This document shows, piece after piece, positions 43,981-52,826 of a DNA stretch of 64,000 nt (its first letter is position 1; every line of letters starts with the position of its first letter). The stretch is from Sandaracinaceae bacterium (GTDB taxonomy: Bacteria > Myxococcota_A > Polyangia > Polyangiales > Sandaracinaceae): the NCBI GenBank assembly GCA_020633195.1, contig JACKEC010000014.1:1054001-1118000 (forward strand). Direction: 5' to 3'. Below the pieces are notes generated by a model. That model did not search any database. It was not told where the DNA came from and saw only the letters and a list, made by a program, of their open reading frames with translations. The translations under genes were made by a program, and so were the position numbers.

Positions 43981-45993
43981 TCAACGGAACAGGGCCTCGA
44001 CGTCGAACGCGGGCGCCGCCGCTTCGGGATCGACCGCCTCGCCCCAGCACTCCACCGCGCCGTCGCGGCGGACCGCGCACGTCTCGTCGAGCCCCGCGCC
44101 GAGGGCGACCACGTCGCCGAGCCCGGGGACCTCGATCGGCCGCCAGCGATCGTCGCGGGTGCCGTCGCCGAGCTGGCCGGCCGCGTTGGAGCCCCAGCAC
44201 CGAACCGTCCCATCGCCGAGGAGCGCGCAGCGGTGACGGTCGCCCACCGCGATCCCTCGGACGTCGGCGAGGCCATGAACCGCCGTCGGCTGCGCTCGCG
44301 GGGTCCGCGTCCCGTCGCCGACCTCGCCGAAGACGTTGCGCCCCCAGCAGCGCGCGACGCCTCCGAGGAGCGCGCAGCCCTCCGCCTCGGGCACCAGCTC
44401 CACGGCGCCGGCCCAGGCCGGCACCTCGACGAAGGGTCCGCCCGGGGCACCCCCGCCGACGCCCCGGCCGAAGCAGCGCACGGTGCCCCCACCGTCGATC
44501 GAGCAGGTCTGATCTCCCGCGGCGACCAGCCTCTGGGTGTCCGGCGGCAGCGTGAAGCGCGCGAAGGGGCGGGACGTGTCGGCCCCGATGGCCCATCGCG
44601 AGCCCCAGCAGCGGAGCTCGGCCGGCCCGGTCCGCGCGCACGCGTGATCCTGGCCGGAGACGAGGTCCGTCGCGCGGCGGGCGAAGCGGCGCGGGCGGCC
44701 CATCTCGAGGTAGGGCGCGTCGACGTCCTCACCGTGGTCGAGCGTCATCGCGCCCCAGCAGAGGACGTCGCCCGCTTCCGTCCGGGCGCAGACGTGCATG
44801 CCGCCGACGCTGATCCGGGTGACGCCCCTGACGCCGCGCACGGGGGCGAGCGCCCCGTCCTGGCCCACGCAGGCCACGGTCCCGTCGGCGCGCGCGACGC
44901 AGACCTGCGCGCCCGCCATCGCGAGCTGGGTGACGGGCGGGGTCGAGGCCGGGCTCACGAGCGTGCGCCGAGGCGGTCCCGTCGAGGGGCGAGCCGCGCC
45001 GTAGGTTCCGAGCTGACCGTAGGCGTCCTGGCCCGCGCATCGAATCACGCCGTCGTCGAAGAGGCCGCACACGAAGCCCATCCCCCCGGCGACGGCCGAC
45101 GCACCCTCCATCGTGGTCCACGGCGACGCCTCGGCCCCGGGCTGGATGCACGACCAGCTCCGTCCGCGGCGCGCGCAGACGCGATCGTGGAGCCCGACGA
45201 GGGTGTCCGCGCGGAGCCCGTCGACGACCGTCGCGTCGCTCCACCCCCGCCCCACGCGGCGCCAGCAGCGCACCGATCCGTCCGTCCCTCGGGCGCAGCC
45301 GTGATCGGGCGCCAGCGCCAGGTCCGCCACGCCGGGCGGCACGGCGACGGTCACCGGAGGAGCGTCGAGGTTGGCCCAGCAGATCACCCCGGTCGGCCCG
45401 GCCGCGCAGAGCTGCCACCCCGAGCTCGTCGCCGCGAGCCGGGTCCAGCCCGCCCCGACGGGGACGACGACGGGGCTGAGCGCCGAAGGCTCGCCGTACC
45501 CTCGAAGGCCGAGGTGGGGGCGATGGGCGAAGCACTCGATCCGTCCGTCGGCGTCGAGCGCGCACGTGAAGTCGCGCCCCGACGTCAGCGCGTGGGCCCC
45601 GTGGAGCTCCGGCACCTCGGGGGGCGCGGGCGCGAGGTCGAGGCGTCCGAAGCAGCGCACGGCGCCGTCGGCGTGGCGGGTGCACCCGTGCGTCCAACCG
45701 AGCGCGACCTCCTCGACGTCGGCGCCGAGCGGACGCGGCGCCGCCGGATCGAAGTCGGCCTCCGCCGGCACCGCGTCGGCCCAGCTCCCCCAGCACGCGA
45801 GCTCGTCACCGAGGCGCGCGCACGCCGAGACGCCGCCCGCCGCGAGCAGGGGCTCGGGCGCGTGGGTCTCCGCCGCTCGGGTCTCTGGTGCTCGGGTCTC
45901 TGGCGCGCGCGGGGCGGCCGCTCGCGTCGGCGCCGCCGGGGGCGGGCTCGACCCACACCCGAGCGCGAACAGCAGCAACGTGGTCCAGCGCAC
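43981..45993 (-). CDS. RCC1-repeat lipoprotein
   Basis: A 670-residue exported lipoprotein built of RCC1-type beta-propeller repeats. The GTG start gives MRWTTLLLFALGCGSS with lipobox ALGC. A spacer with four near-identical APETRA-type units follows. About thirteen propeller units then run to the end, each with a paired-Cys pattern such as ACARLGDELACWGSW, FTCALDADGRIECF, HRCALLGDGTVRCWGSN and AAGQLGDGTRDDRW. The Cys pairs (C-x8-10-C-[WF]) probably form disulfides in each blade. Such proteins are common in myxobacteria and are thought to bind protein or carbohydrate ligands. It is convergent with the GT2 gene. Confidence 0.9.
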   Translation of the reverse strand: MRWTTLLLFALGCGSSPPPAAPTRAAAPRAPETRAPETRAAETHAPEPLLAAGGVSACARLGDELACWGSWADAVPAEADFDPAAPRPLGADVEEVALGWTHGCTRHADGAVRCFGRLDLAPAPPEVPELHGAHALTSGRDFTCALDADGRIECFAHRPHLGLRGYGEPSALSPVVVPVGAGWTRLAATSSGWQLCAAGPTGVICWANLDAPPVTVAVPPGVADLALAPDHGCARGTDGSVRCWRRVGRGWSDATVVDGLRADTLVGLHDRVCARRGRSWSCIQPGAEASPWTTMEGASAVAGGMGFVCGLFDDGVIRCAGQDAYGQLGTYGAARPSTGPPRRTLVSPASTPPVTQLAMAGAQVCVARADGTVACVGQDGALAPVRGVRGVTRISVGGMHVCARTEAGDVLCWGAMTLDHGEDVDAPYLEMGRPRRFARRATDLVSGQDHACARTGPAELRCWGSRWAIGADTSRPFARFTLPPDTQRLVAAGDQTCSIDGGGTVRCFGRGVGGGAPGGPFVEVPAWAGAVELVPEAEGCALLGGVARCWGRNVFGEVGDGTRTPRAQPTAVHGLADVRGIAVGDRHRCALLGDGTVRCWGSNAAGQLGDGTRDDRWRPIEVPGLGDVVALGAGLDETCAVRRDGAVECWGEAVDPEAAAPAFDVEALFR

Positions 45994-46020
45994 GCGTCTG
46001 TCGTACGCGTGGCGCGGCGC

Positions 46021-49000
46021 TCACGTTCCCGGCCCGCCGGACGCGGTCGCGGCGTCGATGCGCGCGGCGAGGGCGGCGCACGAGGCGATCCCGCGCGCGT
46101 GGCGGTCGATGGCGTAGCAGCGCCGGGCGAGGTCGACGACGCGCGCGGCCTCGCCGAGGACGGCCTCGGCGTCGGAAGGCAAGTTGTCGAGGAGGTCGCC
46201 GATCGCGTTCTCGACGAGCCCGAGCGGGAGCCCCCACGCGACGAGGCTCTCGATCGATTGTGCGCTGCGGAGCCAGGTCGCCATGTCACCGCGGCGGGCC
46301 GCGTCGCTCGCGAGCGCGAGGTGGACCCAGCCCGCGATGGGGAGCGCCGACGTGTTCACGCTCGGGTCCAGCATCGCCGCGAGCGCGATCGCGTCGCGGG
46401 GCCCGACGTCGAAGACGAACGGGAGGATGAGGTCGAAGCAGCGGAGGCGGTCCCCGTCCCAAGGCGTGCCCGCGTCGGCGACCGTCTGTCGGCACCCCCG
46501 GATCGCCTCGACGAAGCCCTCGTGCGTGCCCGCGACGAGCTCGCCCATCACCTTGTCCACGTGCGCCATCGCGAAGTCGGCCCACTGCCCGGCCTTGCGC
46601 GTGGTCGCGATGTTGTCCTCGCAGATGCGGACCGCCGCGTCGCGATCGCCGTAGAGGTAGCCGTCGTGGGCCATCACCATGCGCCGCCCCGAGACGAGGG
46701 TCCGCACGTCCACGTCGGGATCGACGAAGACGGGCTCGAGCGCCGCGCGCGCCTCCGCGAGCACCCCCGGCTCGAGGCGGTCGCGCGACACGTGGCAGGC
46801 CCACATGTTGCGCACGCGGACGTAGGCCCCGTCGCCGAACCGATCCGCGTCCTCGAGCATCCGGGCGGCGAGCGCGCGCGACTGCTCGGTGTCTCCTTGG
46901 CGGTTGAGCCAGAAGAGGAGCGCGCGATCGCGGACGCGCTGGACCTCGGGCTCGGCGCCCTCCGCGACCGCCTGCAGCTCCTCGATGGCGGCGCTCCAGC
47001 CGGCCATGTTCTGCCGCTCCTGCTCGCAGCTCGCGAGCAACGCGAGGGCGCGCGCGGTGGTCGCTGGATCCCCGCCGCGCGTCGCCTTTCGCGCGAGCTC
47101 GATGGCGCGCGTGCCGTCGCCGAGGTGCTGCTGGCCGCGCGCCATCGTCAGCAGGCAACCCGCGGCGCGCGGGTCGTCCTCGGAGATCGCGGCGACCACG
47201 AGGGCGCTGCACTCGAACGCGGCCCGGAGCTCCCCCGCCTCCTCGGCGCGCTTGGCGGCGCGCAGCCACCACTCGACCGCGCCCGCCTCGTCGCCCGCCG
47301 CCGCGAGGTGCGCCCCGATCTCCGGGACGACCGGCGCGCCCGCCTCGACCGCCGCGATGCGCAGCTCGGCGGCGCGCCGGTGGAGCGAGCGCGCGCGACG
47401 ATGCGAGACGCCTCCGAGCACGACGTCCCGCACCAGCTCCTGCGCCCAGCGGACGCGCGCGCCCTCGCGCGCCTCGACCACGAGCCCGGCCGCGATCAGG
47501 TGATCGAGGTGGTCGTCGAAGTCGCCCTCCACGTCCTCACAGAGCGCGGCGAGCTCGTCGACGTCGGCGACGCGCCCGAGGATCGCGAACCGCGCGAGCA
47601 CCTTGCGCAGCGCCTCCGTGTCCGCCAGCGAGGCGAGGCGCGCCTCGACCTGCTCGCCGAGCAGCGCCTCGAGCTGCGCGGGGACGTCGACGGAGTCGTG
47701 CCCGGGCTCCGTGTCGGCCCCGTCGGCGACGGCCTGCGCGAGGAGCCGCGCGAAGAGCGGGTTGCCCGAGGCGCGCCCCACGATCCGCTCGGCGACCTCG
47801 TGGCCGAGCCGGTACTCCGCGCGCAGCCCATCGGCGAGTCGATACGGGTCGACCGCGCCGACCTCGACCACGCGAACCGAGTTGCGCAGCGCCGTCCGCC
47901 GGGCGAGCGCGCCGCGGACGGCGTCGCCCTCCCCCGTCGCGAGGACGAGCAGGCCCATCGGCTCGAACTCCGCGTCCCGCATGAGCTGCTCGAGGGCGCG
48001 GAAGCCGTCCTCCCCGCCGCGGTCGATGTCGTCCACGAACAGGAGAACGGGCCGGCGCGCGGCCAGCCGACGGACGAGGCGGCCGTAGAGCGCCACGTGC
48101 CGCGCGAGCGCGTCGAAGCCGTCGACGGCCGCGGCCGACGGGGGGCGGAGGAACTGGAGCAGCTCCTGGACCTCGGCCTCGTCGGTCTCGCCGAGCTGGC
48201 GCAGCAGCTCGCGCGCCTTCGCCTCGACGCTCGCGGCGTTCGCGCCGACGGCGTCGAGGAGCCGCTCGAGCGAGCCCCGCAGCGCCGCGGACATCCCGAG
48301 CGATCGGCCGCACTCGACGTACAGAGATCGAAACCGGCCCGCCTGGGCGAGCAGGTGCGCGAACCGCGCGGCGAGCGTGCTCTTGCCCGACCCCATCGAT
48401 CCGGTCAGCGCGAGGGCCTTCGCCTCGCCACCCTCGACCTCCTTCGCGGCCGCCTCGAGCTCCGCGACGATCGCCTCGCGGCCCCAGATCCCCCACCAGC
48501 CGTCGTCGTCGGCGACACCGACGACCGTGTCGCCGACCGTCGCGCAAGGCGAGCGCGGCACCACGACCGAGGCCTTGCCGAGCCTCGCCGACGGCGCGCC
48601 GGTCCGCTCGAGCACGATCGGCTCCGCGGCCGCGAACGGGCCGAGGGCCTCGATCGCGTCCGCCGCGAACGCGTAGCGATCCTCGGGCTGTCGCTCGATG
48701 AGCTTGGCGACGACGGGCCAGAGCCCGGGGCTCCAAGCCTCCACGTTCTCCGGGACCGGCGCCGGCTCGGCCGTCTTGCGGACGATCACCGCGAAGAAGG
48801 GCCCGTCGAACGGCATCCGCTTGGCGAGGAGCCAGTAGAGACAGACGCCGACCGCGTACAGGTCGGCCGCGGGGCCCACGAAAGACGCGGAGGCCGCCTG
48901 CTCGGGCGCCATGAAGGCGGGCGTGCCCATGAGCATTCCGTCCTGCGTCAGCCGGGTCATGTCGGCGTCGGCGTTCGCGATGCGCATGATGCCGAAGTCG

Positions 49001-49092
49001 GTCAGGCGAGCCACCACGCCGCCGTCCTCGCCGCGGTCCAGCAGGATGTTCGCGGGCTTGATGTCGCGGTGAACGATCGAGGACGCGTGCAC
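46021..49092 (-). CDS. C-terminal frame of the kinase-AAA protein (PknK-like)
   Basis: This frame holds the main part of the broken gene, 1023 codons. Residues 1-160 are the kinase C-lobe: HRDIKPAN, LTDFGIM and MAPEQAA, all catalytic elements. Next is an AAA_16-type ATPase at about 200-480, with Walker A in GSMGSGKST and Walker B in VLLFVDDIDRG. The remaining 500 residues are Ala/Glu-rich helical repeats of TPR type. The layout resembles PknK-like kinases in which the ATPase part senses and the kinase part signals. A translation start inside the kinase fold would not give a working enzyme. The following gene (RCC1 lipoprotein) is on the same strand. Confidence 0.85.
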   Translation of the reverse strand: MHASSIVHRDIKPANILLDRGEDGGVVARLTDFGIMRIANADADMTRLTQDGMLMGTPAFMAPEQAASASFVGPAADLYAVGVCLYWLLAKRMPFDGPFFAVIVRKTAEPAPVPENVEAWSPGLWPVVAKLIERQPEDRYAFAADAIEALGPFAAAEPIVLERTGAPSARLGKASVVVPRSPCATVGDTVVGVADDDGWWGIWGREAIVAELEAAAKEVEGGEAKALALTGSMGSGKSTLAARFAHLLAQAGRFRSLYVECGRSLGMSAALRGSLERLLDAVGANAASVEAKARELLRQLGETDEAEVQELLQFLRPPSAAAVDGFDALARHVALYGRLVRRLAARRPVLLFVDDIDRGGEDGFRALEQLMRDAEFEPMGLLVLATGEGDAVRGALARRTALRNSVRVVEVGAVDPYRLADGLRAEYRLGHEVAERIVGRASGNPLFARLLAQAVADGADTEPGHDSVDVPAQLEALLGEQVEARLASLADTEALRKVLARFAILGRVADVDELAALCEDVEGDFDDHLDHLIAAGLVVEAREGARVRWAQELVRDVVLGGVSHRRARSLHRRAAELRIAAVEAGAPVVPEIGAHLAAAGDEAGAVEWWLRAAKRAEEAGELRAAFECSALVVAAISEDDPRAAGCLLTMARGQQHLGDGTRAIELARKATRGGDPATTARALALLASCEQERQNMAGWSAAIEELQAVAEGAEPEVQRVRDRALLFWLNRQGDTEQSRALAARMLEDADRFGDGAYVRVRNMWACHVSRDRLEPGVLAEARAALEPVFVDPDVDVRTLVSGRRMVMAHDGYLYGDRDAAVRICEDNIATTRKAGQWADFAMAHVDKVMGELVAGTHEGFVEAIRGCRQTVADAGTPWDGDRLRCFDLILPFVFDVGPRDAIALAAMLDPSVNTSALPIAGWVHLALASDAARRGDMATWLRSAQSIESLVAWGLPLGLVENAIGDLLDNLPSDAEAVLGEAARVVDLARRCYAIDRHARGIASCAALAARIDAATASGGPGT

Positions 49093-49480
49093 GAACGAGA
49101 GCGCGCAGGACGTGGATCATGAGCGCGCACGCGTCCGCCTCGCAGACCCCGGCGGCGCCCACCTCCTCGAGGGACCCGCCCATCACGCGCTGCATCACCA
49201 GGTACGGCGAGTCGTCGTCGTCGCGTCGGCCGTAGTCGAGCACCCGGACGACGTTGGGGTGCTGGATGCTGAACGCCGCGCGCGCCTCGCGCAGGAAGCG
49301 GGACAGCTCGGGCCTCGCCGCCCCGGCCCCGTGGAGCAGCTTCACCGCCACGTCCTCGCCGGTGAGCCGATCGACGGCCGCGCGCACGACGCCCATCCCG
49401 CCGCGCCCGAGCTCGGCGGTGAGCTCGTAGCGATCCGCGATCAGGTCGCGCGTCGCGTCGTCGGAGTCGAGGTTCGGCAC
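46021..49480 (-). pseudogene. Ser/Thr kinase-AAA gene interrupted by a frameshift
   Basis: The kinase starts at a GTG at 49480. The N-lobe is in one frame: YELTAELGRGGMGVVRAAVD (Gly loop), DVAVKLL (catalytic Lys) and DSPYLVMQRVMGG (hinge). After MIHVLRAL the frame goes wrong, while the other frame continues at once with VHASSIVHRDIKPANILLD, the catalytic loop. The break lies in a GCGCGC run at about 49101-49106; adding one CG pair restores an uninterrupted 1153-residue kinase-AAA-helical protein. Either the gene is inactive or variable at this site, or the sequence has an error there. TATACT on the minus strand at about 49512-49517 may be the promoter. Confidence 0.82.
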
Positions 49481-49626
49481 GGCGGGGCCAGCGAGGAGCT
49501 GATCGCCGAGTATAGGAGGCCGACGGTGGACCGGGGCGGCCGACTTCGATCAGGCGGCGAAGCGGAGCCCCAGAGCGCCTCGCGCTTTCGGGCCGTCGCT
49601 CGCGTCTGCTACGAGTCGGGGGTCCG

Positions 49627-50727
49627 ATGCATCGCGACCTCGACGCGCGGCGGCGACGCCACCGAACCCTCGCGCGCACACTGGCGCGGCTCGACGACCA
49701 CGCCCTCACCGCGTTGCTCGGGGGCGAGCCGCCGCGCGACGGCTGGGGTCGATCGCAGACGGCGGTCGTCACCGGTCACCGCGTCTTCGTGAAGCGCATC
49801 CCCGTGACCGCGCGCGAGCTCGCTACCCCGGAGTCGACCGAGAACCTCTTTCGGCTCCCGAGCTACTACCACTACGGCGTCGGGTCGGCGGGGTTCGGCG
49901 CCACCCGCGAGCTCCTCGCGCACCGGGCGACGTCGTCCTGGGTGCTCGACGGGATCGCGGAGGCGTTCCCGCTCCTTCATCACCATCGCGTCGTGGAGAT
50001 GCCGCCGCGTACGACGCCGGCGCCGGACCTCGAGCCCTACGTCCGCTACTGGAGCGGGAGCCAGCGCATCCGTCGCTTCATGGAGGCCCGCGCCAGCGCG
50101 CCCGCCGAGCTGCTCCTCTTCCTCGAGCACGTGCCCCACACGGCAGCGGTCTGGCTGACGCGGCACGGCGAGCGCTTCCCCTGGCTCCTCGACGAGGCGC
50201 GCGCGGCGCTGAGCCTGATGCGTGACCGGGGGATGCTCCACATGGACGCGCAGGCGTTCAACCTGCTGACCGACGGGGAGCGCGTCTACGTGACGGACTT
50301 CGGCTTGGCGATCTCGCGCGACTTCGCGCTCGACTCCGAGGAGCGAGCGTTCCACGCGCGCCACCATCGCTACGACGAGGCGGAGCTCTACTACAACCTC
50401 GGCGGCCAGCTGCTGCGGGCCTACCGGGCGCGCAGCGACGCGTGGCGGTCGAAGCTCGAGCGACGCTACGGGATCGGGGGCGACGACCGCCGCGTCGTCC
50501 TGCGAGGCCTGCTCGACCACCTCGAGGCGATCGCCGCGCGCGGGGAGCTGCAGCTCCCGCTCGCCCAGGTCGCGATCACGTTGCGGTACCGGCGGGTGAT
50601 CGAAGAGATGGAGGCGTTCTTCGGCGCGATGCTGGCCGGGTCGAAGAAGCGAGCGCCCTTCGACGAGGCGCGTCTCGCGGACGCCTTGATCGAGGCCGAC
50701 GCTCAGGTCGTGGACGACGCGCCGTAG
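49627..50727 (+). CDS. Divergent kinase-like protein
   Basis: A 366-residue cytosolic protein with a protein-kinase/phosphotransferase-like core. A possible nucleotide Lys is in GHRVFVKRIPV. The catalytic loop is MLHMDAQAFNLL, where HMDAQ replaces the HRDxK of Ser/Thr kinases and the Asn is kept. The metal Asp is in VYVTDFGLAISRDF (DFG). The N-lobe Gly loop is not evident. The C-terminal third is helical. Phosphorylation of a small molecule or protein is possible; the target is unknown. The gene lies back-to-back with the broken kinase gene and overlaps the convergent heavy-metal protein gene by 25 bases. Confidence 0.78.
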   Translation: MHRDLDARRRRHRTLARTLARLDDHALTALLGGEPPRDGWGRSQTAVVTGHRVFVKRIPVTARELATPESTENLFRLPSYYHYGVGSAGFGATRELLAHRATSSWVLDGIAEAFPLLHHHRVVEMPPRTTPAPDLEPYVRYWSGSQRIRRFMEARASAPAELLLFLEHVPHTAAVWLTRHGERFPWLLDEARAALSLMRDRGMLHMDAQAFNLLTDGERVYVTDFGLAISRDFALDSEERAFHARHHRYDEAELYYNLGGQLLRAYRARSDAWRSKLERRYGIGGDDRRVVLRGLLDHLEAIAARGELQLPLAQVAITLRYRRVIEEMEAFFGAMLAGSKKRAPFDEARLADALIEADAQVVDDAP

Positions 50728-50924
50728 CCCGCGGCGACCACCGCGGCGACGATCGCGTCGACCGTCGCGCGGGCGTCGTGGCGCACGCGGGCCCGGCCTC
50801 CCTCGAGGTCGACCGAGACCTCCTCCACCCCCGGCAGTGCACGGAGCGCGTCGCCGACGTGACCCACGCAGCTCGAGCAGCCCATGCCCGTGACGGACAG
50901 CACCGTCTCCCGTGTCTCGCTCAT
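50703..50924 (-). CDS. Heavy-metal-associated (CopZ-like) protein
   Basis: A 73-residue HMA-domain protein of the copper-chaperone type. The ATG at 50924 gives MSETRETVLSVTGMGCSSCV. The metal-binding MGCSSC (CxxC) lies in loop 1, and the ferredoxin-like fold continues with LRALPGVEEVSVDLEGGRAR and ending VVAAGYGASSTT. Length matches free-standing CopZ-like chaperones that pass Cu(I) to P-type ATPases. No ATPase or copper regulator is next to it. Its 3' end overlaps the convergent kinase-like gene by 25 bases. Confidence 0.93.
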   Translation of the reverse strand: MSETRETVLSVTGMGCSSCVGHVGDALRALPGVEEVSVDLEGGRARVRHDARATVDAIVAAVVAAGYGASSTT

Positions 50925-50967
50925 GGTCCTACAGGTACCCCCGGCGGGGGCGCTGGCCATCCGAGGA

Positions 50968-51801
50968 TCAGCGGCAGTAGGGGACGCCCCAGCTCCGCGC
51001 GAGCCCGGTGCACTCGCCCGCGCCGCACGTCGGCGCCGCGCCGTCGGGGCCGCACACCTGTCGGCACGTGGTGGCCATCCCCTCGCGGATGCAGATCAGC
51101 CCGCGCTCGCAGCGGCCGAGATCCCCGCCGCAGTCCTCGTCGAGCCCGAGCGTCCCGTTCATGCGGCAGCCGGTGTAGTTCTCACCGGTCTCGGGGTTGG
51201 TCGTCAGGGTGCACATGTCCCCGCCGTCCGCGCAGTCCTGCGCGTAGATGTCGCAGCGCGACGGGATCGGCCGACACGCGCGGACGCACGCCTCGGCGCC
51301 CACCGTCCCGATGCACGCCGCGTCGGCGCCACAGGCTCCAATCGAGCCGGCCGGGCACATCGGCGTGCATTCGAACGCGCCAGCGAAGTTGACACACCAG
51401 AGGCCCGGCCCGCAGTCGAGCTCCGAGGTGCACGTGGCGCCGACCCCGAGGGGCGGCGTCATCGTCAGGTCCTGACACTCCGTCCCCGTGTCGAGCACCC
51501 GGCACTTCTGGCCGGCGGGGCACCCCATCGGATCGAACGGATCACACGCGCCCGTCGCCATGCAGGGCATCGACACGGGCCCGCCGTCGACGTCCCCGGC
51601 GTCGCCCGGAGGCCCCGCGTCGACCCCGCCTCCGTCGTCGCTCGGCGGCCCCGCGTCATCGCTCGTCGAGCCCCCGTCGACGTCACCCCCGTCGGTGGCC
51701 GCCGCGGCGTCCATCGGCCCGGTCCCCGCGTCCGCGGGCGTCTCTCCGTCGCAGCCGATCGATACGAGAGCGAGACCGAGGATCACGACCCATCCGCGCA
51801 T
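50968..51801 (-). CDS. Cys-rich Asp-Ala-Gly lipoprotein, paralogue A
   Basis: A 277-residue lipoprotein. The ATG at 51801 gives MRGWVVILGLALVSIGCDGE with a weak lipobox SIGC. About residues 20-75 are an Asp/Gly/Ala spacer. The C-terminal 200 residues carry about 24 Cys in blocks such as CMATGACDPFDPMGCPAG, CGPGLWCVNFAGAFEC and CDIYAQDCADGGDMC, ending GLARSWGVPYCR. It is clearly paralogous with the next gene upstream along the whole Cys-rich domain. A TATGCT hexamer lies seven bases before the ATG. Function unknown; the Cys pattern suggests a disulfide-rich surface domain. Confidence 0.82.
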   Translation of the reverse strand: MRGWVVILGLALVSIGCDGETPADAGTGPMDAAAATDGGDVDGGSTSDDAGPPSDDGGGVDAGPPGDAGDVDGGPVSMPCMATGACDPFDPMGCPAGQKCRVLDTGTECQDLTMTPPLGVGATCTSELDCGPGLWCVNFAGAFECTPMCPAGSIGACGADAACIGTVGAEACVRACRPIPSRCDIYAQDCADGGDMCTLTTNPETGENYTGCRMNGTLGLDEDCGGDLGRCERGLICIREGMATTCRQVCGPDGAAPTCGAGECTGLARSWGVPYCR

Positions 51802-51808
51802 GGACCCC

Positions 51809-51814
51809 AGCATA
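51809..51814 (-). promoter_or_regulatory. Candidate -10 element of paralogue A
   Basis: On the minus strand, TATGCT ends seven bases before the ATG at 51801, in the context GGGTATGCTGGGG. This fits a leaderless or near-leaderless start. Confidence 0.45.
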
Positions 51815-51867
51815 CCCTCTCGCCTCGCGAGGCGGGGATGGAGCCATGGGGGCGGGGTCGAGCCAGC

Positions 51868-52779
51868 TCAGTGGCAGTAGGGCACGCCCCAGGTGCGCGC
51901 CAAGCCGGTGCAGGCGCCCGCCGCGCACGTCGGCGCGCCGCCCGCCGGGCCGCAGACCTGCCGGCAGGTCGTGTCGGCGCCCTCGCGGATGCAGATGAGC
52001 CCGCGCGCGCAGCGTCCGAGGGAGCCGCCGCACGGCTCGTCGAGCCCGACGGTCCCGTTGGGTCGGCAGCCGGTGTAGGGCTCGCCCGTCTCGGGGTCGT
52101 TCGCGAGGGTGCACATGTCTCCCGCGTCGGCGCAGTCCTGCGTGTAGATGTCGCACCGCGCCGGGACCGGCCGACACGCGCGCACGCAGGTCTCCGCGCC
52201 GACCGTGCCGATGCAGGCGCCATCGGGGCCGCACGCGCCGATCGATCCCGCCGGGCACATCGCCGTGCACACGAAGGAGCCGTCGAAGTTCACGCACCAC
52301 AGCGCGGGACCGCAGTCGAGCTCCGACGCGCACGACGCGCCCTCCGTGAGCGGCGGATCCATCCGGAGGTCCTGGCACTCGGCGCCGGTCGGGAGCACCC
52401 GGCACTTCTGACCGGCGGGGCACGAGGCGACGTCGAAGGGGTCGCAGGTCCCCGTGGCCATGCAGGGCATCGAGATCGGCCCCGCGTCTCCCGGGCCCGC
52501 GTCGGGGAGCGCGGCGTCGCTGGGGCCCGCGTCGGCGAGGGCGCCCGCGTCGATCGACCCGGCGTCCGGATCGGCGCTCGCGTCGCTCGCGCTCGCGTCG
52601 CGCGGGCCCGCGTCGACGAGCGGCGGGCCGGCGTCGCGTCCCTCGCCGCCCGCGTCCTCGGCGCTCCCCGCGTCCCTGCCGAGGCCCGCGTCCATCCTCA
52701 CCACCGCGGCGTCCGGGGTGGTCTCGCCGCCGCACCCGACGAGGCACGCGACGCTCACGAAGACGAGGGGGCGAAGCAT
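51868..52779 (-). CDS. Cys-rich Asp-Ala-Gly lipoprotein, paralogue B
   Basis: A 303-residue lipoprotein. The signal is MLRPLVFVSVACLVGCGGET with lipobox LVGC. The spacer (about 25-105) is rich in DAG, DAS and DAA units. The Cys-rich domain matches paralogue A almost block for block: CMATGTCDPFDVASCPAG, CGPALWCVNFDGSFVC, CDIYTQDCADAGDMC and end TWGVPYCH. Only 66 bases separate the two genes, so a recent tandem duplication is likely, with the spacers diverging faster than the domains. TATGCT lies 11 bases before the ATG. Function unknown. Confidence 0.82.
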   Translation of the reverse strand: MLRPLVFVSVACLVGCGGETTPDAAVVRMDAGLGRDAGSAEDAGGEGRDAGPPLVDAGPRDASASDASADPDAGSIDAGALADAGPSDAALPDAGPGDAGPISMPCMATGTCDPFDVASCPAGQKCRVLPTGAECQDLRMDPPLTEGASCASELDCGPALWCVNFDGSFVCTAMCPAGSIGACGPDGACIGTVGAETCVRACRPVPARCDIYTQDCADAGDMCTLANDPETGEPYTGCRPNGTVGLDEPCGGSLGRCARGLICIREGADTTCRQVCGPAGGAPTCAAGACTGLARTWGVPYCH

Positions 52780-52826
52780 CCGGCCCAGAAAGCATACAGT
52801 GCCTCGTCACGGGATGCGGCGTCGGC

